6,438 nucleotides of DNA from Campylobacteraceae bacterium (GTDB lineage: Bacteria; Campylobacterota; Campylobacteria; Campylobacterales; Sulfurovaceae): the NCBI GenBank assembly GCA_027023325.1, contig JALVVQ010000308.1:1-6438 (forward strand), in the 5' to 3' direction. Both the position numbers and the translations under genes were made by a program. How positions within the stretch are numbered: position 1 is the stretch's first letter; each line of letters starts with the position of its first letter. The notes under the pieces were generated by a model. The model did no database searches, was not told where the DNA came from, and saw nothing but the letters and a program-made list of their open reading frames with translations. Below, one piece after another: positions 1 to 5,862 of the stretch.

Positions 1-2
1 GT

Positions 3-212
3 ATCTTTCTGGTCTTTATGGTGGAGTTGAGCCAGATCACTCCGCCTGTAGGCTTCTCGCTCTTTGTGATCCAAAGTATCTCTGGAGAGGATATCAGCTA
101 TATCCTCAAGGCGACTTTCCCCTTCTTTGTGATTATGATACTGATCGTGGTGGTGGTGACACTCTTCCCTGAGATTGCGACCTATCTCCCACAGTATATG
201 ATAGGGAAATAG
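3..212 (+). CDS. TRAP transporter large permease (DctM-like), C-terminal end only
   Basis: This is the last 69 codons of a gene whose start lies left of the window; the frame is open from base 3 and ends at TAG 210-212. The text carries the C-terminal signature of DctM-type TRAP permeases: a TPPVG motif (ITPPVGFSLFVIQSIS), then an amphipathic stretch and a long hydrophobic membrane segment (FPFFVIMILIVVVVTLFPE), ending in a short polar tail. In the family, this roughly 430-residue inner-membrane protein works with a small membrane subunit (DctQ) and a periplasmic binding protein (DctP), using the sodium or proton gradient to import organic acids. The next gene, pxpA, starts one base after the stop, so the transporter very probably belongs to the oxoprolinase operon. 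A substrate of 5-oxoproline or a related acid is inferred from this position only. DctM and fused DctQM proteins cannot be told apart from this fragment. Confidence 0.85.
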   Translation: MFLVFMVELSQITPPVGFSLFVIQSISGEDISYILKATFPFFVIMILIVVVVTLFPEIATYLPQYMIGK

Positions 213-213
213 T

Positions 214-927
214 ATGCTGAGACTCAACTGCGATATGGGTGAGGGGATGGCATACGATGCGCAGATCATGCCCCTGATCGATATGGCCAATCTCGCCTGC
301 GGTGCACATGCAGGGTCAGAGGCGTTGATGCATAGTAATGTCCTATTGGCAAAGCAGTACGGTGTCCAGATTGGTGCCCATCCGAGCTATCCGGATCGTG
401 CCAACTTTGGGCGTGTTTCTATGCAGATTGGTCCTGAGAAGTTGGAGGTACTGATACGGCAGCAGATTGGTGCACTGGATGCGATCTGTCAAGCCCATGG
501 CGCGAAACTCTCCTATGTCAAACCTCATGGTGCACTTTACAATGATATGATGCGAGATAAGAAGCTTTTCAAAACGATTGTGCAAGCTGTTTCTTCGTAT
601 GATTCTTCCCTGCAACTCATGATCCTCTCCTCCCCTCAAAATAGTGAGCATGCCAAGCTCGCAGCCGAGCATGGTATCACACTGATCTATGAACTTTTTG
701 CAGACAGAAACTATACAGAGGAGGGCAGATTGGTGCCCAGAGGAGAGCCGGATGCAGTGATCGAGGATACGGCACTGATCGTCAAGCGGATCAAGCACTA
801 TCAGCAGCAGGGAGAGCTGCTGAGTATCACAGGGACACCTTTGAAGCTGGCTGGAGATTCACTCTGTGTGCATGGAGACAATGCCTCCTCTCTGGCAGTC
901 ATCAAGGCACTTCGAGATGTACTATAG
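214..927 (+). CDS. pxpA: 5-oxoprolinase subunit A (LamB/YcsF family)
   Basis: PxpA is the hydrolase-like subunit of the bacterial PxpABC complex, a cytoplasmic enzyme that opens 5-oxo-L-proline to L-glutamate with ATP hydrolysis. The 237-residue product is close to the family's usual length (about 245-255). It shows the family blocks in order: LNCDMGEG near residues 4-11, NLACGAHAGS at 26-35, GAHPSYPDRANFGR at 54-67, VKPHGALYN at 102-110, and GRLVPRGEPDAVI in the C-terminal third. These contain the conserved Asp/His residues expected at the active site. The start ATG at 214 follows a TAGGGA ribosome binding site (202-207) at good spacing and sits one base after the permease stop. The 3' end overlaps the chosen pxpB start by 11 bases. 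The identification is by family recall, but the motifs are unmistakable. Confidence 0.95.
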   Translation: MLRLNCDMGEGMAYDAQIMPLIDMANLACGAHAGSEALMHSNVLLAKQYGVQIGAHPSYPDRANFGRVSMQIGPEKLEVLIRQQIGALDAICQAHGAKLSYVKPHGALYNDMMRDKKLFKTIVQAVSSYDSSLQLMILSSPQNSEHAKLAAEHGITLIYELFADRNYTEEGRLVPRGEPDAVIEDTALIVKRIKHYQQQGELLSITGTPLKLAGDSLCVHGDNASSLAVIKALRDVL

Positions 928-1594
928 AGTAGCCTCGGTCGATGCAATCATCCTCTACTTTGGAGAGGTGATCTCTGAGGAGGTTTCAGACAGGGTACTT
1001 GCACTCTACCAGTATCTCAAGGCTAGCCCTCTCAAGGGCATCATTGAGATTATTCCTTCCTACACCACACTCTATCTACAGTTTGATCTTCAGTTGCATA
1101 CCCATGAAAGCCTATTTGCAGAGATAGAAAAGCTGAGTACTCAGCAGGCTGACACCGCAGCATTGGCAGGACGGATGATGACGATCCCGGCTTATTTTGA
1201 CCCTTCGGTGGGATTGGATCTAGAGCGTGTGGCATCCATGCATGGGCTGAGTATCGATGAAGTAGTGAAGATTTATACAGAAAAGACCTACCGTGTCTAT
1301 ACGATCGGCTTCGTTCCCGGCTATGCCTATATGGGCAGTGTAGATGCACGGATCGCCACCCCCAGACTCGCCACTCCCAGAGCCCAGATCCCCCAAGGCT
1401 CCGTAGCTATCGCCAATACCCAGTGTGCCGTCTACCCGCAGGCATCTCCGGGAGGGTGGAATATCTTAGGTCGTACCTACATAGAGATGTTTGATAGATC
1501 CATAGAGGGGTTTTCCTATCTGAGAGCAGGGGATAGCGTGAAGTTTGTCTCTATCACCAAGGAGGCATTTCTCGCACAAGGCGGTCAGCTATGA
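917..1594 (+). CDS. pxpB: 5-oxoprolinase subunit B (KipI family)
   Basis: PxpB pairs with PxpC as the ATP-using part of 5-oxoprolinase; the same family includes Bacillus KipI, an inhibitor of the sporulation kinase KinA. I chose ATG 917 (product MYYRVASVDAIILYFGE..., 225 residues). The family begins right at such a strand carrying a conserved FGE, and the frame's earlier ATG at 866 would add 17 residues without family character that overlap pxpA by 62 bases. Conserved blocks in the 225-residue numbering are IGFVPGYAYMG (130-140), TPRLATPRAQIPQGSVAIA (148-166) and YPQASPGGWNILGRT (173-187), all hallmarks of the carboxyltransferase-like C/D fold. An AAGG at 904-907 may serve as a weak ribosome binding site, and the 11-base overlap with pxpA suggests coupling. 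The stop TGA overlaps the pxpC start as ATGA. Confidence 0.93.
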   Translation: MYYRVASVDAIILYFGEVISEEVSDRVLALYQYLKASPLKGIIEIIPSYTTLYLQFDLQLHTHESLFAEIEKLSTQQADTAALAGRMMTIPAYFDPSVGLDLERVASMHGLSIDEVVKIYTEKTYRVYTIGFVPGYAYMGSVDARIATPRLATPRAQIPQGSVAIANTQCAVYPQASPGGWNILGRTYIEMFDRSIEGFSYLRAGDSVKFVSITKEAFLAQGGQL

Positions 1595-2496
1595 GTGGAT
1601 TGCGTATCACCAAAGCAGGGCTCTTGGCACAGATACAAGACCGTGGCAGGGTAGGCTATGGTGATATCGGTATCACGCAGAGTGGGGCAGCGGATGGCTA
1701 CAGTGCCGCATGGGCGAACAGACTGCTGTTCAATACCCCCGATGCACCGTTGCTAGAGATCTTACTGGGTGGTATGACTTTTGTCTCTGAAGTAGAGACC
1801 ACCATCTCACTCACTGGAGCCCAGGCAGAACTCAGGATCAATGGTACACGGCAAGCCCTCTGGAAGACCCATCATATCAAGCCGGGCGACAGCATAGAGA
1901 TCGGGTTGGTAAGTAGTGGCTTGAGGCTCTATTTCGCGGTCAAAGGTGGCTTTGGGTGTACGCAGGAGCTGGGCAGCTGTGCCACGACACTCAAAGAGGG
2001 AATAGGTGCAAAATCAGAGGAGGGTGATCTGCTGCTGTGCGGTCACTATCCCACTCTCCCTATCGTATCCACTCCTCAAGACCTGATTCCGGAATACCTA
2101 GATGTTGTGACCCTGAGAGTGGTACTTGGCTATCAGTCTGAGCAGTTCTCCGCAGAGCAGAAAGAGATCTTTTTCTCCACTCCCTATCAGGTCACTCAGG
2201 CGACAGATCGCATGGGTTGCCGTCTAGAGGGAGAGCCTATCGCCTATAGGGGCGACGAACTCATCTCCGAACCTATCGCCTACGGCAGTATCCAGATCCC
2301 AGCAGACGGACAGCCTATCATCCTCCTCAACGAACGCCAAACCATCGGAGGCTACCCCAAGATCGGTGCTGTGATCCCTATGGACTGCTACCGACTGGCA
2401 CAGGCTAGACCAGGGACTACGGTGGCGTTTCAGGAGATTGGGCTGGAGGAGGCTGTTAGGGTGACGGGGGAATTGATGGGGTTTTTGAAGTTCTGA
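1591..2496 (+). CDS. pxpC: 5-oxoprolinase subunit C (KipA, biotin-dependent carboxyltransferase-like family)
   Basis: PxpC is the larger partner of PxpB in the ATP-dependent oxoprolinase; databases often label it 'biotin-dependent carboxyltransferase family' or 'allophanate hydrolase subunit 2' because of its fold. The 301-residue product matches the usual size (about 300-330). It shows the N-terminal block GLLAQIQDRGRVGYGDIGI (residues 10-28) followed by SGAADG, then LLEILLGGMTF near 54-64, a central TQATDRMGCRLEGEPI block, and the C-terminal RQTIGGYPKIGAVIPMD signature followed by LAQARPG. The start ATG 1591 overlaps the pxpB stop by four bases, with AAGGCGG at 1578-1584 as a possible ribosome binding site. 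The last 76 bases are strongly G-rich and C-poor (see findings). No strong terminator follows; only a weak five-base-pair hairpin at 2493-2509. Confidence 0.93.
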   Translation: MSGLRITKAGLLAQIQDRGRVGYGDIGITQSGAADGYSAAWANRLLFNTPDAPLLEILLGGMTFVSEVETTISLTGAQAELRINGTRQALWKTHHIKPGDSIEIGLVSSGLRLYFAVKGGFGCTQELGSCATTLKEGIGAKSEEGDLLLCGHYPTLPIVSTPQDLIPEYLDVVTLRVVLGYQSEQFSAEQKEIFFSTPYQVTQATDRMGCRLEGEPIAYRGDELISEPIAYGSIQIPADGQPIILLNERQTIGGYPKIGAVIPMDCYRLAQARPGTTVAFQEIGLEEAVRVTGELMGFLKF

Positions 2497-2514
2497 TTAT
2501 TGCTATCAGCTCTC

Positions 2515-2543
2515 TTGACACTAAGTATCTAAACAGATACAAT
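2515..2543 (+). promoter_or_regulatory. Sigma-70-type promoter of the toxin-antitoxin remnant
   Basis: TTGACA (2515-2520, perfect -35) is followed after exactly 17 bases by TACAAT (2538-2543, five of six -10 bases). Transcription would start around 2550, which is also the ATG of the truncated toxin frame, so the first message would be leaderless or nearly so. It lies just after the pxpC stop and points at the antitoxin gene. The prediction is by consensus only. Confidence 0.7.
2525..2540. promoter_or_regulatory. Palindromic operator GTATCT-AAAC-AGATAC
   Basis: A perfect six-base inverted repeat with a four-base spacer fills the space between the -35 and -10 boxes and runs into the -10. This is the classic position and form of a site bound by the helix-turn-helix antitoxin to repress its own operon. 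Binding by the product of the gene starting at 2585 is inferred from placement and from how Xre-type antitoxins usually work; nothing in the sequence proves it. Confidence 0.6.
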
Positions 2544-2549
2544 ACTCTT

Positions 2550-2600
2550 ATGTATGAGATAAAATCAACAAAAGTGTTTTCCAAGTGGCTCTCAAATTGA
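2550..2600 (+). pseudogene. N-terminal stub of a RelE/HigB-type addiction toxin
   Basis: ATG 2550 opens a 16-codon frame, MYEIKSTKVFSKWLSN, ending at TGA 2598-2600. This reads like the beginning of the 'putative addiction module killer protein' family (RelE/ParE fold, about 100 residues), whose members typically start with an xIxxTxxFxKWLxxL pattern. The rest of the toxin (about 80 residues) is missing. Instead the DNA continues as the antitoxin gene in another reading frame, overlapping from 2585. The stub has no Shine-Dalgarno sequence and lies at the predicted transcription start. Identification from 16 residues is helped greatly by the neighbour being the matching antitoxin family, where the toxin normally lies directly upstream. 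Alternatively it could now act as a short upstream peptide. Confidence 0.6.
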
Positions 2601-2881
2601 TCCCTTTTGATGTAACCGAGTATCTCGATAGCGATGAGGCTATTGCTGAATACCTTTCACAAGTGCTTGAAGATGGTGACAATGAGGAGTTTATCAGAGC
2701 CATTGGCTATGTGGCCAAAGCGAGAGGTATGGCACAAATAGCAAAAGATACGGGTTTGGGTCGAGAGAGTTTGTACAAGGCTTTTCGTCCCAATGCTAAA
2801 CCCAGATTTGACACGGTTGTGAGAGTGATGAATGCTCTGAAACTGCAATTGAGTGCAACCCATCGGTCATCAACAGTATGA
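2585..2881 (+). CDS. Xre/HigA-like antitoxin of a degraded toxin-antitoxin module
   Basis: The 98-residue product belongs to the 'probable addiction module antidote protein' family, which pairs with HigB/RelE-like toxins. It shows the family N-terminus FDVTEYLDSDEAIAEYL (residues 8-24), a linker VLEDGDNEEFIRAIGYVAKARG, then a helix-turn-helix of about residues 48-90 (MAQIAKDTGLGRESLYKAF, followed by FDTVVRVMNALKLQLSA). The antitoxin would bind both its toxin and the operator. Here the start is GTG at 2585 with no clear ribosome binding site; family members often begin with Met-Ala-Leu-Lys, matching GTG-GCT-CTC-AAA. The last residues (THRSSTV) are non-family-like, and the stop overlaps the next fragment's ATG. 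With the toxin deleted, this is an orphan antitoxin, perhaps still a repressor. Whether it is translated well is uncertain. Confidence 0.8.
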   Translation: MALKLIPFDVTEYLDSDEAIAEYLSQVLEDGDNEEFIRAIGYVAKARGMAQIAKDTGLGRESLYKAFRPNAKPRFDTVVRVMNALKLQLSATHRSSTV

Positions 2882-3030
2882 AAGTCAATCTTGAAGTGAG
2901 TGCAGCGATCTTGGCTGAGATCGTGGGGATTTCCAAGCGGAAGGTGGAGGAGAATGTGGCGAAGTTGAAGAAGATGGGGTTGGTTGAGAGGGTTGGTGGT
3001 ACTCGTGGGTATTGGGTGGCGAGGGTGTGA
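2878..3030 (+). pseudogene. Winged-helix fragment, probably the C-terminus of an AlbA_2-type ATP-binding protein
   Basis: ATG 2878 overlaps the antitoxin stop (ATGA) and opens a 50-codon frame ending at TGA 3028-3030. The product has a winged-helix look: AAILAEIVGISKRKVEENVA is a recognition-helix unit, followed by KLKKMGLVERVGG and a wing ending in RGYWVARV. This pattern (IGISKRTVE...LKKxGxIERVGSxxGGYW in relatives) is typical of the C-terminal domain of AlbA_2/Schlafen-like ATP-binding proteins and some Fic proteins, which are 400-500 residues long. Here the body of the protein is missing and there is no ribosome binding site, so it reads best as a gene remnant. A stand-alone small DNA-binding protein coupled to the antitoxin is possible. 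Its last 90 bases contain 45 G and only 4 C. Confidence 0.55.
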
Positions 3031-3068
3031 GGTATCGTCATTGCTGACCCCTAACGTCACGTGCCTCC

Positions 3069-3097
3069 TTGCACTATCTTATGAATTGTTATACAAT
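3069..3097 (+). promoter_or_regulatory. Candidate promoter of the methyltransferase unit
   Basis: TTGCAC (3069-3074) and TACAAT (3092-3097) are spaced by 17 bases, giving a start near 3104 and a leader of about 20 bases before ATG 3125. A second, perfect -10 (TATAAT, 3104-3109) lies just downstream but has no good -35 partner. The 94-base gap 3031-3124 holds no gene, and a ribosome binding site GGGGAAG at 3114-3120 precedes the methyltransferase start. The -35 match is weak, so confidence is moderate. Confidence 0.4.
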
Positions 3098-3124
3098 ACA
3101 CCTTATAATACTCGGGGAAGCTGA

Positions 3125-5785
3125 ATGACAATAACCCAAATAGAGACAAACATTACCAAACTACTCAAAAGCTTTTCACAAGACGACTTTGTATTTGAAT
3201 TTCTTTTGGCTTATGGGGAGCCGAAGGCTACGATTACGAGACTCAAAAAGGGTGATCTGAATCAGCTTGAGAGTAAGGGTGAAGTGACTCTGCGAAAAAA
3301 GTTGTTTTTCAAAGAAGCAGATACCCAACTGCATGGCACCATCGATACCCTGAGCACCGACAGCGTTGCTTTGAAACAGAAGCCGAGATTTATCATGGTG
3401 ACAGATTACAAAACCCTGTTGGCTTACGATACCAAGACAACAGATACTCTCGATATAGACTTCAAAGATTTGGCGAAGCATTATGATTTCTTTTTGCCTT
3501 TGGCGAGTATGGAGAAGTCAGCTTATATAGATGAAAATCCGGCGGATGTCAAAGCTTCCACACGGTTGGCAAAACTGTACGATGAGATACTCAAAAGCAA
3601 TCCCACGGAGACACACGAAGAGGTGCATGCACTCAATGTATTTTTGACCAGACTTTTGTTCTGTTATTTTGCAGAGGATTCCAATATTTTTGATGACAAT
3701 CTGTTCACAAACTCCATTTCAAACCATACACAGGTTGACGGTGGCGATTTGGATCGTTATCTCGAAAGATTGTTTGAAGTGTTCAATACGGACGACAAAG
3801 ACAGGGACAATGCTTTGCCAGAATACTTGAAAGCATTTCCCTATGTCAATGGTGGGCTGTTTAGAGATGCTTATCCTCTTCCGAGCTTTACAACCAAGTC
3901 CAGAAACATACTGATAGACATCGGTACCCTGGACTGGTCAGCCATCAACCCCGATATATTTGGCTCCATGATCCAGGCAGTTGTGACGGCAGAGCATCGT
4001 GGCGATATGGGGATGCACTATACTTCAGTTCCGAACATTATGAAAGTCATGCTACCTCTGTTTTTGGATGAGCTTTATGAAGAGTTTGACAAAAGCAAAT
4101 CGAGCAAGAAAAAGCTTCAGGCTCTCATCAGTAGAATTTCAAACCTAAAGATATTTGACCCGGCTTGTGGGTCTGGCAACTTTTTGATTATTGCATACAA
4201 AGAGCTGCGGCGACTGGAAATGAAGATACTCAAAGCCATAGATGATTTATCTACCCAAAGAAGTTTTGCTTTTAGTGAGATAAAACTAACGCAATTTTAC
4301 GGGATAGAGTTAGATGATTTTGCTCATGAAGTAGCCATACTCTCTCTTTGGTTGGCAGAACATCAGATGAATTTGGAATTTTACAAAGCATTTGGAAGAA
4401 CTGCACCGTCTTTGCCTCTTCAAGATGGTGGGAATATCGTTCATGGGAATGCTACTAGAATTGATTGGGAGAGTGTTTGTCCCAAAGATGAGGGAGATGA
4501 GATTTATATACTTGGGAATCCTCCTTATTTGGGTTCAAGTATGCAGAATAAAGAACAGAAAGCAGATAAAGAGTATGTGTTTCAAGGTATCAAAAATTAT
4601 AAAAATTTAGACTATATCGCTTGTTGGTTCTATTTGGGGGCTAAATATATTAAAAATATAGATGCAAAATTTGCATTTGTAACTACAAACTCCATTAGTC
4701 AAGGAGAACAAGTTGCTATGCTTTGGTCACATATATTTGATAAAGATATAGAGATATTTTTTGCCATTCCGTCTTTTAAATGGCAAAATAATGCTAAATC
4801 AAATGCAAATGTTATAGTTGCTATTATTGGACTTAGAAATATAGTGAAAAGTCCAAAATATTTATATCAATCAGGTATAAAACAAAAGGTGAATAATATA
4901 AATGCTTATTTGATTAACTCTTCTAATGTCTTAGTTCTAAAACAATCAAAACCTCTTTCATCTATTCCATCTATGGAATATGGAAATAAAGCTGTATATG
5001 GAGAGCCATTAATTTTAACTACTTCAGAAAAAAATCAATTAATAACGTATGATTCATATGCTGAACAATTTACAAAACCTCTTGTAGGTGCTAGAGAGTT
5101 TTTAAATGGTATTGAAAGATGGGTTTTATGGATTGAAGATGATAGATTTAATGAAGCTATACAAATTGAAGAAATTAAGAAACGAATTGAAAAAGTAAGA
5201 GGATTAAGACTAGCTAGTAAAGATAAAGGGGCTAATGAATTAGCAAATTTTCCGTATAGATTTAGAGATACTAAAACTACTACAACTAGTTCTATTATTA
5301 TTCCTTTAACTTCTTCTGAACGTAGAGAGTACATACCTATTGGGTTTCTTTCAAGTAAATATATTATTACTAATGCAGGAAGTGCAATTTATGACACAGA
5401 ACCTTGGCTCTTTTCTATCATAACCTCAAAAATACACATGACATGGATGAGAACCGTAGCAGGACGATTAAAAACAGATTATAGATACTCTTCTGCTTTG
5501 GTTTACAACACCTTCCCTTTCCCACCCATAACAAAAAAACAGAAAGAGATACTAACAGGACATACCTTTGCTGTTTTAGATGAACGAGAAAAACACTCCG
5601 AAAAAACATTAGCAGAGCTTTACGACCCAGATAAAATGCCACAAGACCTAAAAGAAGCCCATCATCAGTTGGATTTAGCGATAGAGAGATGCTATCGAAA
5701 AAAACCATTTGAAAGTGACGAAGAGAGACTTGAATACCTTTTTAGGCTTTATGAAGAGATGGTTGAGGAGGAGAATAGAAAATGA
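3125..5785 (+). CDS. MmeI-family adenine-specific DNA methyltransferase (probably nuclease-dead)
   Basis: This 886-residue protein follows the domain order of MmeI-type (type IIL) enzymes, normally about 900 residues that combine nuclease, helical linker, N6-adenine methylase and target-recognition domains. Seen here: the N-terminal domain (about 1-150), with GEVTLRKKLFFKE (52-64) and PRFIMVTDYKTLLAYDT (87-103); the helical part with HALNVFLTRLLFCYFAEDSNIF; FPYVNGGLF; MHYTSVPNIMKVM ahead of SAM motif I DPACGSGNF (345-353); GIELDDFA (393-400); and catalytic motif IV NPPY (465-468). A probable recognition domain follows (about 600-800, ending around RLKTDYRYSS and NTFPFPP), then an acidic helical C-terminus. 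At the place where active MmeI enzymes carry D-x9-ExK, I read E53...K63-E-A65, so cleavage is doubtful. Residues about 477-758 are encoded by much more AT-rich DNA than the ends. The start ATG 3125 has GGGGAAG upstream. Its TGA overlaps the next ATG. The recognition sequence cannot be predicted. Confidence 0.9.
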   Translation: MTITQIETNITKLLKSFSQDDFVFEFLLAYGEPKATITRLKKGDLNQLESKGEVTLRKKLFFKEADTQLHGTIDTLSTDSVALKQKPRFIMVTDYKTLLAYDTKTTDTLDIDFKDLAKHYDFFLPLASMEKSAYIDENPADVKASTRLAKLYDEILKSNPTETHEEVHALNVFLTRLLFCYFAEDSNIFDDNLFTNSISNHTQVDGGDLDRYLERLFEVFNTDDKDRDNALPEYLKAFPYVNGGLFRDAYPLPSFTTKSRNILIDIGTLDWSAINPDIFGSMIQAVVTAEHRGDMGMHYTSVPNIMKVMLPLFLDELYEEFDKSKSSKKKLQALISRISNLKIFDPACGSGNFLIIAYKELRRLEMKILKAIDDLSTQRSFAFSEIKLTQFYGIELDDFAHEVAILSLWLAEHQMNLEFYKAFGRTAPSLPLQDGGNIVHGNATRIDWESVCPKDEGDEIYILGNPPYLGSSMQNKEQKADKEYVFQGIKNYKNLDYIACWFYLGAKYIKNIDAKFAFVTTNSISQGEQVAMLWSHIFDKDIEIFFAIPSFKWQNNAKSNANVIVAIIGLRNIVKSPKYLYQSGIKQKVNNINAYLINSSNVLVLKQSKPLSSIPSMEYGNKAVYGEPLILTTSEKNQLITYDSYAEQFTKPLVGAREFLNGIERWVLWIEDDRFNEAIQIEEIKKRIEKVRGLRLASKDKGANELANFPYRFRDTKTTTTSSIIIPLTSSERREYIPIGFLSSKYIITNAGSAIYDTEPWLFSIITSKIHMTWMRTVAGRLKTDYRYSSALVYNTFPFPPITKKQKEILTGHTFAVLDEREKHSEKTLAELYDPDKMPQDLKEAHHQLDLAIERCYRKKPFESDEERLEYLFRLYEEMVEEENRK
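5766..5773 (+). promoter_or_regulatory. Strong ribosome binding site AGGAGGAG within the methyltransferase 3' end
   Basis: AGGAGGAG lies 8-10 bases before ATG 5782, within the last codons of the methyltransferase (encoding EEE near the end). It is the best Shine-Dalgarno match in the window and supports real translation of the 26-codon frame that follows. The acidic codons could also produce it by chance. Confidence 0.55.
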
Positions 5786-5862
5786 ATGAATTTTTAAAAT
5801 ATACCGCTGAAGAAATATATGATAAATTGAAAGCTATAGATAAGGCTAAACATGAAACCTAA
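5782..5862 (+). CDS. 26-residue ORF coupling the methyltransferase and AlbA_2 genes
   Basis: ATG 5782 overlaps the methyltransferase stop (ATGA) and ends at TAA 5860-5862, after the next gene has already started at 5852. The product, MNEFLKYTAEEIYDKLKAI followed by DKAKHET, is a charged, probably helical peptide that I do not recognise. A strong ribosome binding site precedes it, so it is probably translated. It may couple translation of the two large genes, be a true microprotein, or be the original N-terminus of the AlbA_2 protein separated by an indel near 5850-5862. The sequence does not decide between these. Confidence 0.45.
   Translation: MNEFLKYTAEEIYDKLKAIDKAKHET

Noticed and set aside
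343..798. Long minus-strand frame opposite pxpA, and similar frames opposite the other genes
   Set aside because: They lie antisense to genes with clear family motifs and show no recognisable protein character.
866..916. Upstream ATG extending pxpB by 17 residues
   Set aside because: The added residues lack family character and lie deep within pxpA; ATG 917 matches where the family normally begins.
2493..2509. Hairpin CTGAT-TATTGCT-ATCAG after pxpC as a terminator
   Set aside because: The stem has only five weak base pairs and no following T run, so it cannot be supported as a terminator.
3061..3074. Inverted repeat GTGC-CTCCTT-GCAC before the methyltransferase as an operator
   Set aside because: A four-base arm is too short to stand out from chance, and it overlaps the candidate -35.
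5533..5704. A7 runs in the methyltransferase gene (also at 5028-5034) as phase-variation switches
   Set aside because: Runs of seven A are ordinary in AT-rich DNA, the frame is intact, and no longer tract typical of phase-variable genes is present.
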